NCBI GenBank assembly: GCA_900757185.1
Contig: CAAEMX010000062.1
Coordinates: forward strand, 1 to 18,816
Direction: 5' to 3'
Source: an uncultured Collinsella sp.
GTDB taxonomy: Bacteria > Actinomycetota > Coriobacteriia > Coriobacteriales > Coriobacteriaceae
Length of the DNA stretch: 18,816 nucleotides
Shown here: positions 7,547-13,630 of the stretch, piece after piece
Position numbering within the stretch: the first letter of the stretch is position 1
Layout of the letters: every line of letters starts with the position of its first letter
Program-made: the position numbers and the translations under genes
The notes under the pieces: generated by a model
What the model saw: the letters and a program-made list of their open reading frames with translations, nothing else
What the model was told of the DNA's origin: nothing
Database searches by the model: none

Positions 7547-8696
7547 ACTGTTCGGTTAACGCTACGGATTGTTTTGGAAGGCTTACGAGCATGGTGGTCC
7601 CGTTCTCGGAACTTGTTTCGACCTCTACCGTGCCACCGTGAAGCGCTGCAATTTCCCAAACAAGCGCTAGCCCGAGTCCTGCGCCGCCGTATGCCCTGCT
7701 GCGGGATTTGTCTAGACGAAAGAACGGCTGGAAGATGCTCTCTCGGTACTGCTTGGGTATTCCCGGGCCCTGGTCCTCGACTCGCAGGAACACGTGGCTG
7801 TCGTTGTCGCAGATGGAGACGTTGACAGTCGAGCCGGGGCGGCTGTAACGGATGGCATTTTCGACCAGGTTAAACACCAGCCGATAGAGGAGCGTGTCGC
7901 TCCCGATTACTAAAGCGTCTCCAGCACAATTGAGGGCTATGCCCTTATTTTCGGCAAGTGGCGCAAGGTCGGTGAGGACCTCTTCGGACAAGGGACCAAG
8001 TTCCACATCGTCCTCGCAAGGAACGCTGCGGAGCTCACTCATCTCGAGCAATACCTTGGCCATTCGAGACATGCGCTCGGTTTGTTCTTGTAGCAGGCCG
8101 AGCAGCTCGGCTGTTTCGGGTTGCAAACCGGAGTGTTCGGAGATGAATAGTTCAATCTGTGCTTGCATAAGGGCGAGCGGGGTGCGCAGCTCGTGTGCGG
8201 CGTTGCCGGTAAACTGACGCTGTGCAGAGAACCCTTCGCCAAGACGAGCGATCATGTCGTTGAAAGAGGCGCTGCATCGTTGTAGCTCGGTGGGCACATC
8301 TTCATTGAGTCTGATTTCGCTTAGGTTGTCAGGTTGCACACGCTCAACCTGAGCTGCAAAAGCCCGTAGCGGTTTGAGTGCACGGCCGCTCACAAAGTAT
8401 GCCAGCGCGCCGCCAAGGAGTGTGACTCCAGCCGTGATGTACCAGGCTGTCGTGCCAAAAGACTCCTGTGCGTCGTTTACGACGATCGTGACCTTGTCAT
8501 CGAGGGCTGCTTTCGTTGGGTCGAACGCCTGGAGCGAATCTTCGCCGGTTGCGTTAAAGGCCGAGATGTCGCTGCCGATGGCATCCATGTAGCGCATGCC
8601 CGTATAGCCGACCAGGCAGTTCGTCAGCACGCATGCCGCACACGTGAGCAGTGCCGTCATAATCGTTATGCGCCATTGCAGCGAAAGCCCTTTCAT
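7545..8696 (-). CDS. Membrane sensor histidine kinase, 383 aa
   Basis: This is the sensor of a two-component system, autophosphorylating and passing phosphate to the regulator encoded by the overlapping upstream gene. There are membrane segments at about 9-30 and 85-104, enclosing a small extracytoplasmic sensor region of roughly 55 residues. A HAMP-like linker covers about 105-155. The H-box AAHELRTPLA has the phospho-acceptor H168. The ATP-binding domain has the N-box NLVENAIRYS (276-285), DQGPGIP (308-314), the F-box FQPFFRLD and the G2 box GGAGLGLAL (337-345), so the kinase appears intact. The ATG at 8694-8696 overlaps the regulator's TGA in ATGA, implying translational coupling. The signal is unknown, and the small sensor region shows no recognised ligand-binding fold. 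Confidence 0.95.
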   Translation of the reverse strand: MKGLSLQWRITIMTALLTCAACVLTNCLVGYTGMRYMDAIGSDISAFNATGEDSLQAFDPTKAALDDKVTIVVNDAQESFGTTAWYITAGVTLLGGALAYFVSGRALKPLRAFAAQVERVQPDNLSEIRLNEDVPTELQRCSASFNDMIARLGEGFSAQRQFTGNAAHELRTPLALMQAQIELFISEHSGLQPETAELLGLLQEQTERMSRMAKVLLEMSELRSVPCEDDVELGPLSEEVLTDLAPLAENKGIALNCAGDALVIGSDTLLYRLVFNLVENAIRYSRPGSTVNVSICDNDSHVFLRVEDQGPGIPKQYRESIFQPFFRLDKSRSRAYGGAGLGLALVWEIAALHGGTVEVETSSENGTTMLVSLPKQSVALTEQ

Positions 8697-9367
8697 TCTC
8701 CATCCTCCATAACGTAGCCCTCTCCAATCCGATTGCGAATCGGGTCGTATCCCAAAGCGCCGCGCAACTTTTTTCGGAGCGACGAGATGTGAACGCGGGT
8801 TGCGTTGCTAAAGCTGTTCACGGTGCTATCCCAAACGTGCTCTATAAGCTCCTCTTGGCTTACCGGTCGCCCCTGATTAAGCATCAGGTATTCCAAGATT
8901 CCCGTTTCCTTGCGTGTAAGAGATAGAGCCTCACTGTCCACGGAAGCGATGCGCGCCTTGGTGTCAAAGTTGAGCTTTCCGCAGGTTAATACTATGTCGC
9001 TTTGTGCGAAGCGCCTGAGGGTAAGGCTGCGGATCCTTGCCGCAAGTTCGTCCAGATGAAACGGCTTGGTAAGGTAATCGTTGGCGCCGGCATCGAGTCC
9101 GGCGACTTTATCGGATACTTCGCCACGTGCGGACAGAATCAGTACCTTGGTCTCGCAGTCGGTTTTCCTAAGTTCCCTGAGCACGGTCATGCCGTCGATA
9201 CGGGGGAGATTGAGGTCGAGCACCACGAGGTCAAAGACTTCGACGCCCAGCAGGTCGAGCGCCTCCTGCCCATCGTGACAGCAGTCGACGCTGTACGCCA
9301 AGTTTCGCAAGCTGCGCGCGATTGCATCGCACAGTGCTCGCTCGTCTTCGACGATCAAAATACGCAT
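8693..9367 (-). CDS. OmpR/PhoB-family response regulator, 224 aa
   Basis: The receiver domain has acidic residues near the N-terminus (VEDE), phospho-acceptor D51 (LVVLDLNLPRIDG), S79 and K101 (LTKPF). The C-terminal winged helix begins around 125 and shows LSLTRKETGILEYLMLNQGR, RVHISSLRKKL and the terminal RIGEGYVM wing, as in PhoB-type regulators. The chosen start, MRILIVEDE, has AAGGAG 6 bases upstream (9374-9379). An upstream in-frame ATG at 9385 has no such site and would add six non-conserved residues. It is cotranscribed with the kinase and divergent from the redox operon at 9455, with only 87 bases between start codons, so that operon is a likely target. Confidence 0.95.
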   Translation of the reverse strand: MRILIVEDERALCDAIARSLRNLAYSVDCCHDGQEALDLLGVEVFDLVVLDLNLPRIDGMTVLRELRKTDCETKVLILSARGEVSDKVAGLDAGANDYLTKPFHLDELAARIRSLTLRRFAQSDIVLTCGKLNFDTKARIASVDSEALSLTRKETGILEYLMLNQGRPVSQEELIEHVWDSTVNSFSNATRVHISSLRKKLRGALGYDPIRNRIGEGYVMEDGE

Positions 9368-9397
9368 AACAGTCTCCTTGCACATTCCATATCGCGC

Positions 9398-9425
9398 TTA
9401 ACACGGATTTTATAGCCGATATGGT
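9398..9425 (+). promoter_or_regulatory. Candidate promoter of the redox operon
   Basis: TTAACA (9398-9403) and TATGGT (9420-9425), 16 bases apart, match five and four positions of the sigma-70 type consensus. Transcription would begin near 9432, leaving a leader just long enough for the AAGGAG at 9444-9449. It overlaps the -10 element of the divergent two-component promoter. Confidence 0.4.
9409..9414 (-). promoter_or_regulatory. Candidate -10 element of the two-component operon
   Basis: On the minus strand TATAAA (extended as TATAAAAT to 9407) lies about 42 bases upstream of the regulator's ATG. No good -35 element is seen. Its overlap with the divergent promoter suggests that the two operons compete for, or share, control proteins. 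Confidence 0.4.
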
Positions 9426-9454
9426 CCAATGGTCGCGTAACGAAAGGAGTGGTC

Positions 9455-9604
9455 GTGTTGTTCAAAGCGGTAAAACCCGTGGTACAGGTCGCTTTGTTGA
9501 TCGTCGGAATTACCATGGTGTGCTTTGGTGTTATGCGTGGCGAGGCGGATGCCGTGCTGGCCAAAGCGATTAGGCTGTGCTTGGAGTGTATCGGAATTGG
9601 ATAA
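9455..9604 (+). CDS. Small CXXC-motif membrane protein of the CD1871A family, 49 aa
   Basis: It begins with GTG at 9455, preceded by AAGGAG at 9444-9449 (a TTG at 9458 is an alternative start). It has one hydrophobic helix (PVVQVALLIVGITMVCFGVM, 8-27), then RGEADAVLAKAIRLCLECIG and a CLEC (CXXC) motif at 42-45. I recognise this as the pattern of the CD1871A family, small proteins encoded beside 4Fe-4S membrane proteins and TlpA-like thioredoxins in anaerobes. The specific biochemical role is not known to me. The CXXC could be a thiol-disulfide or metal-binding site. It is the first gene of the operon, and its last 8 bases overlap the next gene. Its small size and non-ATG start make it easy to miss. 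Confidence 0.85.
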   Translation: MLFKAVKPVVQVALLIVGITMVCFGVMRGEADAVLAKAIRLCLECIGIG

Positions 9605-10499
9605 AAGAGAAAACACTGCGTCGCATGTTTTGGCCCGATTTCGCGGATTCATTCAGGCGGCGGCGACGCTGGTCACCAATATTCACCTGCCAAACTTTGC
9701 CAAAGGCGGCATCTATCAGGGCGCGGGAAAAACAGTCTGCGTACCTGGGCTTAATTGCTATTCGTGCCCCGCGGCATCGGGTGCGTGCCCCATCGGGTCG
9801 TTCCAGTCGGTGGTAGGTTCATCCAAGTTCAACTTTTCTTACTATGTTACCGGTACGCTCATTTTGCTCGGCGTGCTGCTGGGACGCTTTGTATGCGGCT
9901 TTCTGTGTCCGTTTGGCTGGCTGCAGGAGCTGCTTCATAAGATTCCCGGCAAAAAGTTCTCCACGAAAAAGCTCAAGCCGCTCACGTACATCAAGTACGT
10001 CGTGCTGCTGTTTGCCGTGGTGCTGCTGCCCGTCTTGGTGGTTAACGACGTGGGCATGGGCGACCCGTTCTTTTGTAAGTACATCTGTCCGCAGGGTGTG
10101 CTCGAGGGCGCCATTCCGCTGGCCATTGCCAATGCCGGCATTCGATCTGCGTTGGGGCAGCTCTTTACTTGGAAACTTGCCGTTCTCATTGCCGTGGTAG
10201 CGCTGAGCGTTTTGTTCTACCGCCCCTTCTGCAAATGGATTTGTCCACTCGGCGCATTCTATGCGCTCATGAATAGGGTGTCCCTGCTGGGGATTCAGGT
10301 TGACGCGTGCAAATGCGTCTCGTGCGGCAAGTGCTCAAAGGTTTGTCAGATGGACGTTGATGTGGTCCGCGCGCCCAATCATGCCGAATGCATCCGGTGC
10401 GGAAAGTGCATCGGGGCCTGTCCTGTCGATGCCATCAGCTATCGCTATGGCCTGGATGTGTCGGCGGAAAAGCTTCCCTTGACCGCCGATAAAAAGTAA
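9597..10499 (+). CDS. NapH/NosR-like membrane 4Fe-4S protein, 300 aa
   Basis: It is probably a membrane electron-transfer protein. Membrane segments lie at about 82-105, 132-150 and 192-208, with a possible N-terminal one. Cys-Pro motifs typical of NapH-like proteins are CGFLCPFG (100-107), CKYICPQG (160-167) and CKWICPLG (212-219), and there is an extra Cys set at C48, C54, C57 and C64. Two ferredoxin-type 4Fe-4S sites follow: C240-C243-C246-C250 and C265-C268-C271-C275. I chose TTG at 9597, which overlaps the previous gene's end and has GGAG about 10 bases upstream. The longer reading from 9525 would add a non-conserved stretch inside that gene. In context it could pass electrons to the CXXC protein or to the TlpA-like lipoprotein encoded next. 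This is inferred. Confidence 0.9.
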   Translation: MDKRENTASHVLARFRGFIQAAATLVTNIHLPNFAKGGIYQGAGKTVCVPGLNCYSCPAASGACPIGSFQSVVGSSKFNFSYYVTGTLILLGVLLGRFVCGFLCPFGWLQELLHKIPGKKFSTKKLKPLTYIKYVVLLFAVVLLPVLVVNDVGMGDPFFCKYICPQGVLEGAIPLAIANAGIRSALGQLFTWKLAVLIAVVALSVLFYRPFCKWICPLGAFYALMNRVSLLGIQVDACKCVSCGKCSKVCQMDVDVVRAPNHAECIRCGKCIGACPVDAISYRYGLDVSAEKLPLTADKK

Positions 10500-10528
10500 A
10501 CAAGCTTCGACAAAACGGAGGAATGACT

Positions 10529-11491
10529 ATGAAGCTTTCTAAGATTGCGGCCCTGTTTATGGTGCCGGTATTGGCCTTGTGCCTTGTGGCATGTTCGGCG
10601 CCCGGTGGCAATGCGAGCGAATCTGCGAGCTCCGATCCTAAGATCGCAGAGCTCACTGCGCAGAAGCCGGCCAATGCCGACGAGGCCGCTGAGCTGTATG
10701 CGAAGCTCATGCAGAAGGAGAACGAGATCTTTTCGAGTGATAACGCGCTGTGGGAAAAGGTATTCAATGCGGCAAATAAAGACTCGGCAATGATTGAGGA
10801 TGGCAGCAATTACGGCGATTTTCTGCTCAAGACCATCGACGGCGCCAAGGATGAGTTCACGGCGGATGAGCTTAAGACACTCAAGGCCGGTGCACAGCAG
10901 ATCAAGGAGATCGAGGACAAGCTCATGGCGCTGGAGAAGGAGTTCCCCGGATGCGGCAGCACGCCCGGCGAGGGGGAGAGCGTTGATGCCTCGACCGCGG
11001 GTATGACCAACGGCGAGAGCGGGGAGACGAAGTTCCCCAGCTTTAAGGGCAAGGACTTGGACGGCAACGATGTAAACAGCGACGAGCTGTTCTCCAAGAA
11101 CAAGGTCACCGTCATGAACTTCTGGTTTACCACCTGCAAGCCGTGCGTGGGAGAGCTGGGCGATCTGGAGAAGCTCAACAAGGAGCTTGCCGAGAAGGGC
11201 GGCCAGGTCGTGGGCGTTAATTCCTTTACGCTCGATGGCAACAAAGACGCGGTGGCCGATGCCAAGGACGTGCTTTCCAAGAAGGGCGTGACGTATAAGA
11301 ACATCTGGTTTAAGTCGGACAGCGAGGCCGGAAAGTTCACCTCCAACCTGTACTCGTTCCCGACCACCTACGTGATCGACCAGAACGGTAACATTGTGGG
11401 AGAGCCGATCATGGGCGGCATCAACTCCGCTGAGCAGCGCGAGGCGCTCAACAAACTGATCGATCAGGCACTCGCGAAGAGCGAACAGTAA
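10529..11491 (+). CDS. TlpA-like thioredoxin-fold lipoprotein, 320 aa
   Basis: This is an extracytoplasmic, membrane-anchored thiol-disulfide protein. The signal peptide ends in the lipobox LVAC with lipid-acceptor C22. Residues about 30-165 form a charged helical region of unknown function, with one cysteine (C142). The C-terminal redoxin domain begins near 168. Its active site is TTCKPC (C203, C206), and the cis-proline of the thioredoxin fold is in SFPTT (P278). I chose ATG 10529 because GGAGG (10517-10521) is 7 bases upstream, while an ATG at 10523 would leave one base. It is the third gene of the operon, ending at the terminator at 11517. Substrates are unknown; reduction of exported disulfides or peroxides is plausible. 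Confidence 0.92.
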   Translation: MKLSKIAALFMVPVLALCLVACSAPGGNASESASSDPKIAELTAQKPANADEAAELYAKLMQKENEIFSSDNALWEKVFNAANKDSAMIEDGSNYGDFLLKTIDGAKDEFTADELKTLKAGAQQIKEIEDKLMALEKEFPGCGSTPGEGESVDASTAGMTNGESGETKFPSFKGKDLDGNDVNSDELFSKNKVTVMNFWFTTCKPCVGELGDLEKLNKELAEKGGQVVGVNSFTLDGNKDAVADAKDVLSKKGVTYKNIWFKSDSEAGKFTSNLYSFPTTYVIDQNGNIVGEPIMGGINSAEQREALNKLIDQALAKSEQ

Positions 11492-11516
11492 GTCCGTGGG
11501 ACAGACAACTGAAGGG

Positions 11517-11544
11517 GAGTCGCTGGAAACAGCGACTCTTTTTT
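11517..11544 (+). terminator. Rho-independent terminator of the redox operon
   Basis: A 9-bp stem, GAGTCGCTG (11517-11525) and CAGCGACTC (11530-11538), closes a GAAA tetraloop and runs into six Ts (11539-11544). It is 25 bases past the TlpA-like stop codon, so the rhodanese and reductase genes that follow need their own promoter or read-through. Confidence 0.95.
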
Positions 11545-11562
11545 CTGCTTCGGGGTAGCATC

Positions 11563-11715
11563 ATGGGTATACGTCGAAAGGGCACGCAGCTTTTCGTGCA
11601 TTGCCTGAGCGGTGCGCGAAGCAACCAAGCTGTGAGTTTTCTTAAGCGTTCTGGGTATGGCAGTGTCAAGAATATCGGCGGCATAAGCGGCTACACGGGA
11701 AAGGTGGTGCGTTAG
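11563..11715 (+). CDS. C-terminal half of a rhodanese, 50 aa (probable 5'-truncated remnant)
   Basis: The product holds only the second half of a rhodanese fold: LFVHCLSGARSNQAVSFLKR at 10-29, with the active-site loop CLSGARS (C14 to S20), then SVKNIGGISGYTGKVVR. Full single-domain rhodaneses are about 100 residues. The first half, with the conserved DVR and GHI motifs, is missing, and upstream the frame runs into the operon terminator at 11517. There is no clear Shine-Dalgarno before the ATG at 11563. This looks like a deletion product, yet the frame and catalytic loop are intact. The stop lies 2 bases before the next gene's ATG, so its translation could still couple to that gene. I call it a likely remnant but cannot exclude expression. 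Confidence 0.6.
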   Translation: MGIRRKGTQLFVHCLSGARSNQAVSFLKRSGYGSVKNIGGISGYTGKVVR

Positions 11716-11717
11716 CT

Positions 11718-13409
11718 ATGAAGGTGGTTATCGTTGGAGGCGTCGCGGGCGGCGCATCGGCGGCGGCACGTTTGCGCAGACTCGACGAGCAGGCCCAAAT
11801 TGTCATCTTTGAGCGCACGGGTTTTGTATCGTATGCCAACTGTGGGCTTCCGTACTACATTGGCGGCGTGATAGAAGAAGAGAGCGCATTGACGCTGCAG
11901 TCTCCCAAGGGCTTTTGGGATCGCTTTCGCATTGCGGTCAAGACGAGTCACGAGGCGTTTGCCATCCATCCCGATTCGCATACGGTCGAGGTTCGCAATA
12001 TGCTGACGGGCGAGGAATTTGTCGAGACGTATGACAAGCTCATCCTGTCGCCGGGTGCAAAGCCGATTCGCCCTGCGTTGCCGGGCATCGACTCGGATAA
12101 AATCTTTAGCCTACGCACCGTTGAGGACACGCTGCGTATTCACAGCTATGTTCGAGAGCGGCGACCGAGCAGTGCCGTCGTGATCGGCGGCGGCTTCATT
12201 GGCGTCGAGACGGCGGAGAATCTGTGTGAGCTGGGGCTCCAGGTGACCCTTCTGCAGCGTCCCGTCCAGCTTATGAACAACCTGGATTACGACATGGCGA
12301 CCCTTTTGCATACCGAGGTGCGTGAGCACGGTATCGATCTGCGCCTCAAGGCCGATGTGACAGGTTTTGAGGAAGTTGATGGCCGCGTTGTCACCCATGT
12401 TGCGGGCGATGACCCTATCGGAGCCGATATGGTGCTGCTTGCCATTGGCGTGGCACCTGAGAGCCATCTGGCGCAAGAGGCGGGGCTCGAACTGGGCATC
12501 AAGGGGGCTATTGTGGTCAACGACCGCATGGAGACCTCTGCTGCCGACGTGTATGCCGTGGGCGATGCCGTGCAGGTCACGCATCAGGTGACCGGCGAGG
12601 ACGCGGTCATTTCGCTCGCCGGCCCCGCCAACAAGCAGGGGCGTGTCGTCGCCGATGTCATAGCCGGCATGGACAGCTGCTACCTCGGATCGTTGGGCTC
12701 ATCGGTTATCAAGGTATTCGACTTGACGGCGGCAAGCACGGGACTATCCGAAAAGGCAGCACACGCGGCGGGAATTGACTGCGACAGCGTGGTCCTGTCG
12801 CCCGGTTCGCATGCGGGTTATTATCCGGGTGCAACGCCCATGACCATGAAGGTTGTCTTCGAGAAGCAGGGATTGCGCCTGCTGGGTGCGCAAATCGTGG
12901 GCATCGATGGTGTGGACAAGCGTATCGACGTTCTGGCGACTGCCATCCAGGCAGGCATGCGCGGCGATAGGCTTAAGGATTTGGACCTAGCATACGCGCC
13001 GCCGTATTCATCGGCGAAGGATCCCGTCAATATGGCGGGCTTTATGATCGAGAACCTCAATCGCGGCATACTGGCGCAGTGGCATTGGGAGGATGAGCCC
13101 AACTTGCCACGCGATGGCAGCGTGCAGCTGCTCGATGTTCGTACGGAAGGGGAGTATGAGCGCGGGCATATCGATGGTTTCGTAAACATTCCCGTCGATG
13201 ATCTGCGCAATCGCCTGGGCGAGCTCGACCGGGCCAAGCCGGTCTACGTGATTTGCCAGAGCGGCATTCGCAGCTACATTGCTTGCCGTATTTTGGCGCA
13301 GCATGGCTTTGAGTGCTTTAACTTCTCGGGCGGCTATCGCTTCTTTGCAGCCGTGACTGAGGCTCGCCGCGGCAGCGCTAACGTTATGCCGTGCGGGCTC
13401 GAAAAGTAG
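11718..13409 (+). CDS. CoA-disulfide reductase/rhodanese fusion (FAD-dependent), 563 aa
   Basis: This is a pyridine-nucleotide-disulfide oxidoreductase of the CoADR-Rhd type, whose known members reduce CoA disulfides, persulfides or polysulfides with NAD(P)H in the cytoplasm. The FAD motif is VGGVAGGASAAARLRR (6-21). The single active-site cysteine C42 lies in SYANCGLPYYIGG. The NAD(P)-binding glycine loop is VIGGGFIGVE (155-164), and YAVGDAV is the second FAD contact. The C-terminal rhodanese domain begins near 470 (LLDVRTEGEYERGHIDG), with catalytic C513 in CQSGIRS. The length fits the fusion family. The ATG follows the rhodanese fragment's stop by 2 bases and has only a weak purine-rich site (GGTGG) about 10 bases upstream. 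Context with the TlpA-like and Fe-S genes suggests sulfur or thiol redox metabolism. Confidence 0.92.
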   Translation: MKVVIVGGVAGGASAAARLRRLDEQAQIVIFERTGFVSYANCGLPYYIGGVIEEESALTLQSPKGFWDRFRIAVKTSHEAFAIHPDSHTVEVRNMLTGEEFVETYDKLILSPGAKPIRPALPGIDSDKIFSLRTVEDTLRIHSYVRERRPSSAVVIGGGFIGVETAENLCELGLQVTLLQRPVQLMNNLDYDMATLLHTEVREHGIDLRLKADVTGFEEVDGRVVTHVAGDDPIGADMVLLAIGVAPESHLAQEAGLELGIKGAIVVNDRMETSAADVYAVGDAVQVTHQVTGEDAVISLAGPANKQGRVVADVIAGMDSCYLGSLGSSVIKVFDLTAASTGLSEKAAHAAGIDCDSVVLSPGSHAGYYPGATPMTMKVVFEKQGLRLLGAQIVGIDGVDKRIDVLATAIQAGMRGDRLKDLDLAYAPPYSSAKDPVNMAGFMIENLNRGILAQWHWEDEPNLPRDGSVQLLDVRTEGEYERGHIDGFVNIPVDDLRNRLGELDRAKPVYVICQSGIRSYIACRILAQHGFECFNFSGGYRFFAAVTEARRGSANVMPCGLEK

Positions 13410-13420
13410 CGCGCATTGGA

Positions 13421-13451
13421 ATGTGACAAAGTGACAGCCTCTTTGTCGCAT
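13421..13451. repeat. TGTGACAAAG-type intergenic hairpin, imperfect copy
   Basis: TGTGACAAAG (13422-13431) pairs with CTTTGTCGCA (13441-13450) through one T-G pair, plus an outer A-T pair, around a 9-base loop. It shares the arms of the perfect hairpin at 16884-16916, so the two copies flank the ABC gene. It lies 12 bases after the reductase stop codon. It has no T-run of its own. Confidence 0.7.
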
Positions 13452-13466
13452 CGGGGATGTTATATG

Positions 13467-13508
13467 CGGGATGGTGCGCCATGCGGCGTGCTGTCCCGTT
13501 CGTTTTTT
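13467..13508 (+). terminator. Probable terminator of the CoA-disulfide reductase gene
   Basis: An outer stem CGGGA/TCCCG (13467-13471 with 13494-13498) encloses an inner stem of six pairs, 13475-13480 with 13485-13490, two of them G-T, with an ATGC loop. The T-rich TTCGTTTTTT ends at 13508. The internal bulges make it weaker than the other terminators here. Confidence 0.5.
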
Positions 13509-13593
13509 GGCGCGGTTCGTTACATTCCTCACTGGTATCGGCCAAAAATGAGGATAGAGTAGGACAAACGCGCCGAACGTGAACGGCGGGGGA

Positions 13594-13611
13594 GCGGGCG
13601 AGCGCGCCCGC
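13594..13611 (+). other. GC-only hairpin in the leader of the ABC transporter gene
   Basis: GCGGGCG (13594-13600) and CGCCCGC (13605-13611) form a perfect 7-bp stem with an AGCG loop. It ends a few bases before the ribosome-binding purines at 13614-13621. So stable a stem next to the binding site could affect mRNA stability or translation initiation. No function is established. Confidence 0.5.
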
Positions 13612-13630
13612 GCGAGAGAGGTTGCCGTCC

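Noticed and set aside
6337..7659. 440-residue minus-strand frame covering the GMP synthetase gene
   Set aside because: Leu/Val/His/Asp-rich mirror translation of a well-supported gene, crossing a strong terminator.
9525..9596. Extension of the Fe-S protein to the ATG at 9525
   Set aside because: The added residues (MVLCVARRMPCWPKRLG) come from the out-of-frame CXXC gene. The TTG at 9597 fits the coupled start.
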